Below are positions 16,806 to 26,462 of a DNA stretch of 64,000 nucleotides, piece by piece. A program made the position numbers and the translations under genes. The notes under the pieces are model-generated. The model did no database searches, was not told where the DNA came from, and saw nothing but the letters and a program-made list of their open reading frames with translations. The DNA is from Clostridium massiliamazoniense (GTDB lineage Bacteria; Bacillota; Clostridia; Clostridiales; Clostridiaceae), in NCBI RefSeq assembly GCF_001403635.1, contig NZ_LN879467.1:554769-618768 (forward strand). Direction: 5' to 3'. Position 1 is the stretch's first letter. Each line of letters opens with the position of its first letter.

Positions 16806-17885
16806 TTAAACTATAAAAAAGCCAGCAGCTATTATAAGGTATACAGCTAATAGTTGAAAGCCTTCAAGCCAATGAGATTCACCATCACTTGCTATTCTAT
16901 TAACTATGAGAACAGCAAGGAACATTGAAACTAATTCAAAGGTATTAAATACTATACTCATAGGTTTAAAGAATAAGCTTAGGAAAATCAATACTGGTGT
17001 TACAAATAATATGATTTGTAAGCTTGAACCAATGGCAATTTCAACAGAAACATCCATTTTATTTTTTAGTGCCATAGAAACAGCAGTTGAATGTTCAGCA
17101 GCATTTCCGATTATAGGTATTAATATTATACCAACAAAAAGATCGCTAAGTCCAAGAGTTGAAGTTATGGCATCAACTCCATTAACTAGGAATTCACTTT
17201 CAATGGCAATACATATTGTAGAAATAGCTAGTACTGCTATTGCTTTTCCTAAAGACCATTTATTTTTATCTTCTGACTCTTCTTCATTTGTGTTTAAAGA
17301 AGAATTATTTTCTTCTTCGGTGGTCTCATAAACATTTTTATGAGTAAAAAATGAGAAAACTAAGCTAAGTATGTAAATGATAAACATTACAGCTGCAACA
17401 AATATGCTAAAATCTTCGTATCTTGTATTTATAAGAGACTTGTCCAATGTATGAGTAAATACAGCAGGAATAGATAATCCAATAACTGCAAATAACAACA
17501 TACTAGATGAGACTTCAACAATTTTTTTATTAAACTTTTGAGTTTTAAATTTTAATCCACCAGCAAACATACTAGCACCAAGAACTAATAGTATGTTTCC
17601 AATAACAGAACCAACAATAGAAGCTTTAACTACATCAAATAATCCAGCTTTTAAGGCAAAGAATGATATTATAAGTTCTGTAGCATTTCCAAAAGTTGAA
17701 TTTAAAAATCCACCAACCTTTGGTCCAGTATAAAATGAAATTTCCTCCGTAGCTTCCCCCATTAATCCAGCTAAAGGTATAATAGATAAAGCTGCAAAAA
17801 TAAAGTTAATTGAAGGTGAAATTTTTAGAAATTCTCCTATAAAGCTTATAGGAATGAAAATCAGTAAATATTTCAAAATCTTCAT
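16806..17885 (-). CDS. cax: Ca2+/H+ antiporter (CAX family)
   Basis: Cation/proton exchanger of 359 residues and about eleven membrane spans. The two inverted alpha repeats that bind the cation are clear: GNATELIISFFAL near residue 66 and GNAAEHSTAVSMAL near residue 260. A central acidic cytoplasmic loop (about 190-210, rich in Glu/Asp/Asn) separates the halves, as in other CAX proteins. It exports Ca2+ in exchange for protons. AAGGAGG lies about 13 bases before the ATG. It runs convergently to the mgtC-like gene and appears monocistronic. Confidence 0.93.
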   Translation of the reverse strand: MKILKYLLIFIPISFIGEFLKISPSINFIFAALSIIPLAGLMGEATEEISFYTGPKVGGFLNSTFGNATELIISFFALKAGLFDVVKASIVGSVIGNILLVLGASMFAGGLKFKTQKFNKKIVEVSSSMLLFAVIGLSIPAVFTHTLDKSLINTRYEDFSIFVAAVMFIIYILSLVFSFFTHKNVYETTEEENNSSLNTNEEESEDKNKWSLGKAIAVLAISTICIAIESEFLVNGVDAITSTLGLSDLFVGIILIPIIGNAAEHSTAVSMALKNKMDVSVEIAIGSSLQIILFVTPVLIFLSLFFKPMSIVFNTFELVSMFLAVLIVNRIASDGESHWLEGFQLLAVYLIIAAGFFIV

Positions 17886-18021
17886 TTGTTTATGTATCCT
17901 CCTTACATTTGTCTTTTGTTATATTACTTGCTAATTATATCATTAATCTTAAAAATTTTCCTGTAATAAACTGTGTGTTAAATAAAGTTTTAATAGCTAC
18001 TAAGATAATATAAAAATAAAG

Positions 18022-18474
18022 TTATAAAACTATAGATATTTCATCCTTAAGAGCGAGAGAACCAGCTTTACTTACTGAACAAAATAAAACATTGTGTTTT
18101 AGTGGACAAGATAAATTTTCTTTAACCAAGTTACAATCTGTATAACATTTCTTGCCTATACTATTAATTGTAAGTAGGGTAGATCCAATTTTTAATTTAG
18201 AATCTATTTTTAGCTCTTCATCTTTATATCCAGAAATGTATAGATTAGCCTTAAATTTATTTGTACATAAACCATCTTTTAAAAAGGGAGTATTTTCTCT
18301 TGGAATTAGATAAATTGCAACTTCTCTAAGTGCTTTTCCTCCTTTATCATCATTTTCAAGACCAAAACCTTCAATTGTATTGCAGTTTTTTAAACATAAG
18401 AGCTTTTTATTTTTAGTTATACATATATTTTCTACATACATGTTGGTGTTTTTAAGCTCCTTTAAAGTAGTCAT
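18022..18474 (-). CDS. MOSC domain protein
   Basis: A stand-alone MOSC domain of 150 residues. MOSC domains are found in molybdenum cofactor sulfurases and related carriers; a conserved cysteine holds sulfur. The signature region here is GKKCYTDCNLV followed by SCPL and a C-terminal AGSLALKDEI segment, corresponding to the family's KPC..C, Cpm and GGxxxxGDxI blocks. AAGGAGG lies before the ATG. It is the last gene of the minus-strand molybdopterin/formate dehydrogenase block, 88 bases after the MoeA-PBP fusion gene, which supports a role in cofactor handling for FdhF. Confidence 0.85.
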   Translation of the reverse strand: MTTLKELKNTNMYVENICITKNKKLLCLKNCNTIEGFGLENDDKGGKALREVAIYLIPRENTPFLKDGLCTNKFKANLYISGYKDEELKIDSKLKIGSTLLTINSIGKKCYTDCNLVKENLSCPLKHNVLFCSVSKAGSLALKDEISIVL

Positions 18475-18562
18475 AATTAACCTCCTTTATGTGCATTGAA
18501 ATTATTTGAGCTACCTCAAAATATAGTTTTAGTGAGGTAGCTCATATTTGTTATATTTAATA

Positions 18563-20434
18563 TTAATTAATTTCTATTAGTTTACCTAAGTTATCGAAGC
18601 TATAGCCACCAAGTTCTTCAAGAGATTTTTTGAATTCTTCACTTTTTAATGCATTTATGAATTCTGTTAAAAATTCTAAAGAGGATTTTTTTATTAGGAA
18701 ATCATATTCTTCATTAGCTACTTCAATGAAGTCTAAATCCATTTCCTTAGCAGCTGAGTAAACACCAAGACCAACATCAACTTTAGGAGATTTAACTTCA
18801 GCAGCTACAGACATATGAGTAAGCATTTCTCTATCATAGCCTATAATATCTTCTTTATTTATGTCATTCTTCTTAAGAAGATAATCTAAAAGTAATCTAG
18901 TGCCTGCACCTCTTTGTCTATTAACATAAGTTATATCTTCTCTTGTTAAGTCATCTATAGTTTTTATATTCTTAGGGTTTCCTTTTTTAACTATAAAACC
19001 TTGAATTCTATTAACACCCTTAATTAATATCATAGGTTCTTTAAAGTATTTTTTTACATAGGAAATGTTATATTCCCCTTTTTCACTATCAAGAAGATGA
19101 ATAGGAGCTAAGTGACATTCACCTCTTTTAAGAGCCATTATTCCACCCATACTACCTACATGAGATGAAGTTAGACTAAGATGGTCTCTTAAAACGTCCA
19201 TTAAAATATCGTGGCTACCAATAGAAATAATATTTTTTTCTATATCTTCTTTACTTTTAAATAATGAAACAGAGACTTCTTCACCTTCATTTAAGCCTTC
19301 TACTTTTCTTGGAATTTCTATAATTCCATCTGCTTTTAAAAGACTTGTTGTTATTCCAGCACCTCTACTTATAGGGGATACTATAAGCTTTCCGTCTACA
19401 ATGCCAGCATTAGCTCTAACAAGTTCTCTATGTTTAAAAGATGAAGCTATTTTTCTAGTAAGAGTACCTTTTAATTTATATTCAGAAACCTCTTTTTTAT
19501 TATAATAAGCACCTAAAATAGGAATTAAAAACTCTTTAAAAGCAACATAAGATGAAACAGGATACCCTGGTATTCCTATAACTGGTTTTCCTTTAATTAT
19601 TCCAAGAATAGTTGGTTTCCCTGGTTTTAAAGCAACACCATGAACAACAACTTCTCCAAGTTCTCTTATGATGTGAACAGTATAGTCATGGGTACCAGCA
19701 GATGAACCAGCATTAATTAAAACTATATCACTTTCATTTACAGCTTTTAATAAAGTATTTTTAATTAAATTATAGTCATCTTCAACTGGAGGAAGAGCTT
19801 TAGCACTACCACCGCATTCTTCAACAAGACCAGAAAGCATATAACTATTGGAATCTATAATTTTTCCTTCAGTCATTTCTTCGAAGGAAGAGACAATTTC
19901 AGAGCCAGTAACTATTACTGAAACTAAAGGTTTTTTATAGACATTAACATTAAAGTTTCCTGAAGCGGCAAGGGAACCAAGGGCAAAGGAATTTATTTTA
20001 AATTCAGAAGGAATAACCATTTCTCCTTTAACAATATCTTCGCCAATAGGTCTTATATGTTGCCATGGCTTAGAAGGAACAATAATTTCTATATGGTCAT
20101 CTCTATCTAAAACATCTTCAATCATAATGACACTATCATATTCATCAGGAATAACATTACCTGTATTTATATATTTAAAATCTTTTCCTTCATAAAGTTT
20201 AAGAGGGTTTAGCTCTGTAGCTTTTTCTGTAATAGATGCTTTTATAGCAATACCATCCATAGCAGCTAAGTGACTTTGAGGAGAAGATAGCTTAGCAAAG
20301 ATGGCTTCACTAGAAGTTCTGCCTAAAGCTTCTCTTAAAGTTATATTTTCAATTATAGGTTTTATATTTAGCTTATTTAAGTACTCCCTTAAAGCTTCTT
20401 TATAATCTTTATTTTCAATATATACATTTCTCAT
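18563..20434 (-). CDS. MoeA - periplasmic-binding-like fusion (molybdopterin biosynthesis)
   Basis: 623 residues in two parts. Residues 1-400 are a MoeA domain (molybdenum insertase; GSSAGTHDYT loop and the VALKPGKPT and GIPGYPVS blocks). Residues about 405-620 resemble a PBP/LysR-type substrate-binding domain (GSHDILMDVL, HLLDSEKGEYN, RQRGAGTRLLLDYLL), which in related proteins is thought to sense or bind molybdate or tungstate. It is cytosolic, as there is no signal peptide. It starts 22 bases after the stop of a second moeA gene. AAGGAGAGG precedes the ATG. Two MoeA paralogues side by side are common in clostridia and may divide Mo and W insertion; this is inference. Confidence 0.92.
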   Translation of the reverse strand: MRNVYIENKDYKEALREYLNKLNIKPIIENITLREALGRTSSEAIFAKLSSPQSHLAAMDGIAIKASITEKATELNPLKLYEGKDFKYINTGNVIPDEYDSVIMIEDVLDRDDHIEIIVPSKPWQHIRPIGEDIVKGEMVIPSEFKINSFALGSLAASGNFNVNVYKKPLVSVIVTGSEIVSSFEEMTEGKIIDSNSYMLSGLVEECGGSAKALPPVEDDYNLIKNTLLKAVNESDIVLINAGSSAGTHDYTVHIIRELGEVVVHGVALKPGKPTILGIIKGKPVIGIPGYPVSSYVAFKEFLIPILGAYYNKKEVSEYKLKGTLTRKIASSFKHRELVRANAGIVDGKLIVSPISRGAGITTSLLKADGIIEIPRKVEGLNEGEEVSVSLFKSKEDIEKNIISIGSHDILMDVLRDHLSLTSSHVGSMGGIMALKRGECHLAPIHLLDSEKGEYNISYVKKYFKEPMILIKGVNRIQGFIVKKGNPKNIKTIDDLTREDITYVNRQRGAGTRLLLDYLLKKNDINKEDIIGYDREMLTHMSVAAEVKSPKVDVGLGVYSAAKEMDLDFIEVANEEYDFLIKKSSLEFLTEFINALKSEEFKKSLEELGGYSFDNLGKLIEIN

Positions 20435-20456
20435 TAGTTTATGACCTCTCCTTAAA

Positions 20457-21683
20457 TTATTTATTTAAAAAGTATACTTCTATATTTTCATCTTTATATA
20501 AACCTTCTTTGTGTTCACTTATTCTAATATAGCCTTTAGCTCTAGCCATCATGCTAATCATTGAAGAACGACCAAGAATAGGGGAAGCCTTTCCATCTAT
20601 AATATCAATCATTTGGAAGGTATCTTTACCCGGAGCAGAATGAATATTTGTATTAATAGGTAAAGTTCCCTTTATAGATAAGGAAAAACTATTGTTTAAA
20701 GCTTTAACAAATTCAGAAATAATTAAATCACAAGTTAAAGAACATGATACTGGATTTCCAGGAAGTCCAAAGAAAGCTTTATTATTTATTGAACCAAATA
20801 AAACTGGTTTTCCTGGCTTTATTCTTATTCCATGGAAGAAAACCTCTCCAAGTTCTTTTAGGAGTTTATTCATATAATCTCTCTCTCCCACAGAACTTCC
20901 ACCAGACATAATAATAAAATCAGAGCTTTCAATAACTGAAAGAATAGATTCCTTTAATGAGTTGTAATCATCCTTTACTAGATTAGTAGAGATTACTTCA
21001 CAACCAAATTCTTTAAGTTGAGCTTTTAAACAATGGGTATTTATATCTCTGATTTCTGTTCCAACTAAGTTCTTTTTGGAAACAGGAACAATTTCATCTC
21101 CAGTAGATATAATTGAAACTTTAGGTCTTTTAAAAACTTTAATAGTTTCTATGCCAAGAGATGCTAAAACACCTATATGGAAAGCAGTTAACTTTGTTCC
21201 TTTTTCTAAAACAACTTCACCTACTTTTATATCTTCTCCAATCATTGTTATATTTTCATTAGCAGCTACACTTTTGTTACAAAGTAATTCATTTTCACCT
21301 ATAGTATCAGTATTTTCAATCATTATAACTGCATCAGCACCTTTTGGTATTTCTCCACCAGTTGGAACGTAAGCACATTCTTCAGAATTTATTTTAAACT
21401 TAGGGCTTTCTCCAATACTAACAGTACCAATTATGTTAAATAAGGATGGCATTGTTTCAGAAGAACCTATAGTTTCTTTGCTTTTTAGAGCATAACCATC
21501 CATTCTAGAACGATTAAAATTAGGGATATTTTCAGAAGAAATAATATCCTCAAAAGCAAATCTTCCTAGAGCATCTTCAAAATTAATAACCTCATAATCT
21601 AAATTATAAGTTTTACCAAAATCAGAAGCCATAGTAATAGCTTCATCTATAGATATTGATTTGAAAAATTCCATACTACGCAT
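20457..21683 (-). CDS. moeA: Molybdopterin molybdenumtransferase MoeA
   Basis: MoeA of 408 residues: inserts molybdenum into adenylated molybdopterin. The family blocks are visible: RSRMDGYALK, VPTGGEIPKGADAVIMIE, GDEIV, GGSSVGERDY and IKPGKPVLFG then FGLPGNPVS. The start is placed at the ATG at 21683, whose ATGCGTAG overlaps the end of fdhD; GGAAAGG lies upstream, whereas the longer frame runs into fdhD. Translation is thus probably coupled to fdhD, and the order fdhF-fdhD-moeA-moeA/PBP-MOSC forms a cofactor maturation operon. Confidence 0.93.
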   Translation of the reverse strand: MRSMEFFKSISIDEAITMASDFGKTYNLDYEVINFEDALGRFAFEDIISSENIPNFNRSRMDGYALKSKETIGSSETMPSLFNIIGTVSIGESPKFKINSEECAYVPTGGEIPKGADAVIMIENTDTIGENELLCNKSVAANENITMIGEDIKVGEVVLEKGTKLTAFHIGVLASLGIETIKVFKRPKVSIISTGDEIVPVSKKNLVGTEIRDINTHCLKAQLKEFGCEVISTNLVKDDYNSLKESILSVIESSDFIIMSGGSSVGERDYMNKLLKELGEVFFHGIRIKPGKPVLFGSINNKAFFGLPGNPVSCSLTCDLIISEFVKALNNSFSLSIKGTLPINTNIHSAPGKDTFQMIDIIDGKASPILGRSSMISMMARAKGYIRISEHKEGLYKDENIEVYFLNK

Positions 21684-22452
21684 TATATTCAACCCTTTCC
21701 TTTCCTGAGTAAACATTAAATCTATTTCCTCTAGAGAATCCAATTAAGGTCATATTCATGTTTTTAGCTAATCCAAGAGATAGTGAAGTAGGGCATGCTC
21801 TTGAAATAGCAAAGGAAATACCAGCCTTACTGATTTTAGAAACCATTTCAGAACTTAGTCTCCCAGATATATAAATAACAAATTCATCAACAGGAAGAGA
21901 ATTTAAAATAAGATATCCAACTGCTTTATCTATGGCATTATGTCTTCCAATATCTTCTCTAAATATTTCAATGTCTTTATTTTTTAGTAATACACTATGA
22001 ACTCCACCAGTTGCTTCAAATATTTCAGATCTATTAAAGAAATTACTCATGGTATCCATAATTTCATTTTTATGTACTTTGATATTATTAGTAAACTTTT
22101 TATCTTTCATAAAGCTCATAGAGTTATAGTATAAGCTTCCCTTACTTCCGGAAGTAACAACTCTATTACCATAAAGTTCTTCAAAATTAATATGATTTTT
22201 AATTTTAACTCTACATACATTTTCTTCTGAACTTTCTAACTCAAGGGATATAATATCCTCTTTTGACTTTATTAGTCCTTCACTAAATAAAAAGCCTACA
22301 GCAAGTTCTTCCATTTTTATAGGGGTACACATTATAGTTATATATTCATTATTATTAACAATTATAGTTAAGGGTGTTTCAACAACAACTTTATCAAGAG
22401 TTTCTAGATCTTCATCTCTAGTACATTTTAAAACTTCAAATTCTTTAATCAT
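21676..22452 (-). CDS. fdhD: Formate dehydrogenase accessory sulfurtransferase FdhD, Cys-motif variant
   Basis: 258-residue FdhD family protein, which passes sulfur from a cysteine desulfurase to the Mo-bis-MGD cofactor of formate dehydrogenase. Family blocks: EELAVGFLFSEGLI, EATGGVHSVLL, REDIGRHNAIDKAVGYL, SGRLSSEMVSK, SRACPTSLSLGLA. At the mobile loop where E. coli FdhD has its reactive Cys121/Cys124, the sequence reads TSGSKGS (100-106) with no cysteine; the only cysteines are at 10, 42, 80 and in RACPTS. AGGAGAG lies before the ATG. The gene lies 150 bases after fdhF and overlaps moeA. The family call is secure; how it would carry sulfur is not. Confidence 0.92.
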   Translation of the reverse strand: MIKEFEVLKCTRDEDLETLDKVVVETPLTIIVNNNEYITIMCTPIKMEELAVGFLFSEGLIKSKEDIISLELESSEENVCRVKIKNHINFEELYGNRVVTSGSKGSLYYNSMSFMKDKKFTNNIKVHKNEIMDTMSNFFNRSEIFEATGGVHSVLLKNKDIEIFREDIGRHNAIDKAVGYLILNSLPVDEFVIYISGRLSSEMVSKISKAGISFAISRACPTSLSLGLAKNMNMTLIGFSRGNRFNVYSGKERVEYNA

Positions 22453-22601
22453 AAAAATCTCTCCTCATAGTATTTAGTATATTAACTATAAAAATATTAT
22501 AGAAAATTATGTTTTTTAGTGTTTTATAAGCTTGGAATAAGAGTTATTTCACAAAAAGGAGCCGTAAATTTAACAGCCCCGTTTTTGATTAGATTTAATA
22601 A

Positions 22602-25277
22602 TTATGCTTTTTTTACATTAACAGCACAAACCTTTAATTCTGATATTTCACATTCAGGATCTAGGGCAGTATTTGTTAAGACATTACAATTTCCTTGAGC
22701 AAAGTGGAAAGTCATAAATACAACTTCTTCAAGGATTTTATCTGTAACTTTAGCGAAAGTTTCAACAGTTCCTCTTCTTGAACTAACTAAAACTTTATCA
22801 CCATCTTTTATACCTAATTCTTCAGCTCTATTAGGATGTATCTCAACATAAGATTCATTAGAAATTTCATCAAGACCATTTACTCTACCTGTCATAGTTC
22901 TAGTATGGTAGTGATATAGATTTCTTCCTGTAGTAAGTATAAAAGGATATTCCTCTGAAGTAACTTCAGCAGCTTCTTCATAGTTTTGATAAGCTAATAT
23001 TCCCTTTCCTCTTACAGGACCATCTTTATGCATAAATTTAGTTCCTGGATCATCTAAAGATTTACAAGGCCATTGAATTCCTTGGTTTTCTATTCTTTCA
23101 TAAGTTATTCCAGCATAATTAGGAATAGCTTGTCTAATTTCATTAAAGATAGCTTCTTCAGATTCAAAACCTTTATGACCTAATCTTTCCATTAATTCTG
23201 AGAAAATAAGCCAGTCTGGTTTACATTGTCCTTTTAGTGGAAGAGCAGCTCTAACTCTTTGAACTCTTCTTTCTGTATTAGTGAAAGTACCATTTTTCTC
23301 AGCAAAAGCAGCTGCTGGTAAAACAACATCGGCATATTCACAAGTTTCATTAAAGAATATATCTTGGCAAACAACAAATTCAGCATTTTCAAAACATTCT
23401 TTAACATGGTTAGTATCTGGATCAGAAACTATAGGATTTTCACCGAAGATATACATGAATTTGATTTCTTTATTGTGTAAGCCCTTTAAAATATGTGGCA
23501 CAGTAAGTCCTCTTTTGTGGCTAAGTTCCATATTCCAAAGTTTTTCAAATCTTTCAATTCCTTTGTTATCATCAGTATAAAGATAGCCAGGATAGTATTC
23601 TGGTAAACAACCCATATCACAGGCACCTTGTACATTATTTTGACCTCTTAATGGATTTATACCAGCACCTTCTTTACCAAGGTTACCAGTTATCATAGCT
23701 AGGTTTGAAACTGACATAACACCTGATGTACCAGTTTTAAATTGAGTTATACCCATAGCATAGTAAATAGCAGATTTATCAGCAGAAGCATATAAACGAG
23801 CAGCTTCTTTTAATAATTCAACATCTATTCCACAAATTTCAGCAGCCATTTGAGGAGTAAATCTTAATATATTTTCCTTAAGAGTTTCAAAGCCTTCAGT
23901 ATGTTTTTCTATATATTCTAAATCACAAAGGTTTTCTGAAATTATAACATTCATCATTCCATTAAGAAGGGCTATGTTTGTACCAGGCTTTAATTTTAGA
24001 TAAATATCAGCCTTAGAAGCTAGTTCAATTTCTCTAGCATCTGCTACAATTAATTTAGCACCATTTTTAACGGCTTGTTTAATTTTTGATCCTATAACAG
24101 GATGATTTTCTGTAGTATTTGAACCAATAACAAATATTACATTAGCACTAAAGACTTCTGCTATAGAGTTAGTCATAGTACCACTTCCAAGTGTAGCTGC
24201 AAGACCTGCAACTGTAGAGCTATGTCACAATCTAGCACAGTGGTCTACATTGTTAGTTCTAAACACTGTTCTAAATAGCTTTTGGAATGCGTAGTTATCT
24301 TCATTAGTACATCTAGCAGAAGATAGGCCAGCAAAAGCATCAGGACCATCTGATTCCATAACCTTTCTTGCTTGTTTTTCAATTAAGTCATAGGCTTCTT
24401 CCCAAGTAGCCTCAACAAATTCTCCATTTTTCTTTATTAACGGTGTTTTTAGTCTATCTGGGTTGTTTAAGAATTTATAGCCAAATTTACCTTTAACACA
24501 TAAAATTCCTGTGTTAGGTCCATCCATTACTGGATTAACACCAACAACTTTGTCATTAAGAACTTTAAGTTCTAATTGGCAACCAACACCGCAGTATGAA
24601 CAAGTAGTTTTAACTTTTTTTACTTGCCATTCTCTAAATTTAATTTTTTTCTTTTCCATTAGTGCACCTGTAGGACAGATTGAAACACAGTTTCCACAAG
24701 ATACACAAGTTGTATCTGAAAGCTTAGTATAAGCTTCTACGCCATCTTTTTTTATGAACCCTCTATTTAACTTTGTAATAGCTTGTTGTTGTTGTAATTC
24801 ATCACAAATTCTAACACATCTATTACAAACAATACATTTGTTTTTATCAAAATAATAAAATGGATTAGAATAATCTATTTCATATTTATTTTCTGCAAGT
24901 AATGGTCTGTAGTTGCTTCTTTCAACACCATATTCATAAGCATAGTCTTGAAGTTGGCAATTTCCAGCCATTTCACATGTTAGACAATCATCAGGATGGT
25001 CCTTTAGAATTTTTTCAAGGGCTTCCTTTCTAAATGCTCTAACAACATCAGTATTAGTTTTAACTTCCATTCCATCCTTAACCATAATACAACATGATAA
25101 TAAAGGCTTAGGGCCTCCATTAACTTCAACAGCACATAATTTACATGCAGCTGCAGGTTTAAGTCTTGGATCTTCACAAAGTACTGGAATATCAATGCCT
25201 ATACGTCTACAGGCATCTATAATTTTAATGTTATCAGGAACTTGTGTTTTGATACCATCAATAGTAATTTCAACCAT
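22602..25277 (-). CDS. fdhF: Selenocysteine formate dehydrogenase (NuoG-like N-terminus)
   Basis: One 891-residue gene read through an in-frame UGA (24225-24227) as selenocysteine 351, in the context CARL-U-HSSTVAGL, which matches E. coli FdhF around its Sec140. N-terminal [2Fe-2S] domain (Cys34, 45, 48, 62), then Cys98/101/107. Two ferredoxin clusters: Cys148-158 and Cys191-201. Molybdopterin-domain [4Fe-4S]: Cys226/229/233/260 (CSYCGVGC). The C-terminal molybdopterin-binding part holds TGRNLYHYHTRTMTGR. Size and layout match the cytosolic acetogen-type enzyme (Moorella FdhA, about 893 aa), which reversibly reduces CO2. No hydrogenase or diaphorase partner is adjacent. GAGGAG precedes the ATG. 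A frame-by-frame reader would split it into two genes. Confidence 0.95.
24195..24227 (-). promoter_or_regulatory. SECIS element with UGA-Sec codon
   Basis: On the minus strand the UGA is followed after 11 bases by AGUUGC-AGGUCUU-GCAGCU, a 6-bp stem with a 7-base loop. The stretch GUUGCAGGUCU is identical to the E. coli fdhF SECIS apex and lies the same 12 bases after the UGA. It should recruit SelB with Sec-tRNA. Confidence 0.9.
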
Positions 25278-25622
25278 AGTATATCTCCTCTTTTTCTTTT
25301 GCTTTACTATTTGAATAATTTTTTAACAATATGTTATTAAATAGTAACTAAATATTAATATAAAACAAAAATTAATGCAAAGTTTAGTAACGTTCTAATT
25401 GTTAATAAAAACATTTTCATATTAGAAAAACATTCTATTTTTTTTAAATATATATTGATTTGTACAATTAATATATTAAAAAGTTAAATTTTGATTAAAG
25501 TAGAATAAGGAGGTGTTAATATAAGGATTTAAAGGAGTATTTAATATCGTAATAAATTAAAAATTTAAGAATTAATATATCCTTTTATGAAAAAAATAAA
25601 AATAAGAAATTGATTTTTATTA
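25278..25622. other. Intergenic region upstream of fdhF
   Basis: AT-rich spacer between the divergent fdhF and DUF3793 genes. On the minus strand, TTTAATAACA-TA-TTGTTAAA (near 25325-25345) is a near-palindrome containing TTGTTAAAAA, also present in the cooS operator-like repeat. A GGAGG at about 25508 is not followed by a usable ORF. No RNA gene was recognised. Confidence 0.35.
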
Positions 25623-25673
25623 TTGACAAAAGAGTAATTAAGCAATATTATAAAGATAATGAAAATCATTATC
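25623..25673 (+). promoter_or_regulatory. Sigma-A promoter overlapped by Fur box
   Basis: TTGACA (25623-25628), a 17-base spacer and TATTAT (25646-25651) form a near-consensus promoter. GATAATGAAAATCATTATC (25655-25673) matches the 19-bp Fur consensus GATAATGATAATCATTATC at all but one base and covers the expected start of transcription. Iron repression of the next gene is strongly suggested. Confidence 0.88.
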
Positions 25674-25697
25674 AATTAATTACAGGAGGGATTTTTG

Positions 25698-26339
25698 ATG
25701 GCATACGATATTAATAGTTTTTATAATTTATTAGAACAATTAGATGGAAAGGAATTTATAGAAAGCTATATTTCTTATAATGCAGCTTTAATAAGTTCTA
25801 AAGCTAAGCCATCAATAACTTTAACTATAAAAAAGAAACCGCATAATAAAATTTATAATCTTTGGAATTGTTATGGAATTGAAACTCTAAATAATTTAAA
25901 TTTAGAATCAGTAGTACTAAGAGAAGGAAATGATTTTATAATATTATTAATTTATAATAGAGAATTTTTACAGGAGTTTTTAAATAAAAAAGAAAATAAG
26001 TCTTTTTTAGAACAACTAGGTTATGAGGTTAGTGAAGGATTAGAGTGCCTTTTATGCAAATTAGTTGAAAGATATGGAATTTACAAATGTCCACATGAAT
26101 TAGGAGTATTTTTAGGATATCCCATAGATGATGTTAAAGGATTTATGAACTGTTCTAGAAATGAATGTATATTTTGTGGATATTGGAAAGTTTATAAAAA
26201 TGAAGAGAGAGCAAGAGAGCTATTTAAACTTTTTGATAGTATTAAAAATATAACTATAGAAAAATTAGTTTCAGGAAAAAAAGGAAAGGAAGTTTCATTA
26301 TATTTAACAAATGAATTTGCAGGTAAAATAACTATTTAA
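25698..26339 (+). CDS. DUF3793 family protein, Fur-regulated
   Basis: A cytosolic protein of 213 residues of the DUF3793 family, function unknown. The family C-terminal block is clear: CPHELGVFLGYPIDDVKGFM (about 134-153) followed by GYWKVY. Several cysteines (CLLCK, the Cys in KCPHE, NCSRNECIFC) could bind metal. DUF3793 genes are frequently found with iron-responsive genes in clostridia, and here a consensus Fur box sits on the promoter. GGAGGG lies 7 bases before the ATG; the frame is also open one codon earlier at a TTG. It would be made under iron limitation. A role in iron-sparing or heme handling is conceivable but not shown. Confidence 0.88.
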   Translation: MAYDINSFYNLLEQLDGKEFIESYISYNAALISSKAKPSITLTIKKKPHNKIYNLWNCYGIETLNNLNLESVVLREGNDFIILLIYNREFLQEFLNKKENKSFLEQLGYEVSEGLECLLCKLVERYGIYKCPHELGVFLGYPIDDVKGFMNCSRNECIFCGYWKVYKNEERARELFKLFDSIKNITIEKLVSGKKGKEVSLYLTNEFAGKITI

Positions 26340-26462
26340 TTTGTTAAAGATTTATTCTTAACCTTACGATATATTTAATAGATTTTTTATTATGAAAATA
26401 ATAATTAAATTTAAATATGTAAGAAAAATATAGGTGCTATTAGAAAAAATTAGAGAGGAGTA

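Noticed and set aside
16906-17331. Plus-strand ORF of 141 codons inside cax
   Set aside because: Shadow of the antiporter gene on the other strand; no ribosome binding site and no recognisable domain.
24225-24227. UGA in fdhF as a nonsense mutation or sequencing error splitting the gene in two
   Set aside because: It lies at the exact Sec position of the family and is followed by a SECIS stem matching E. coli fdhF; a random stop would not.
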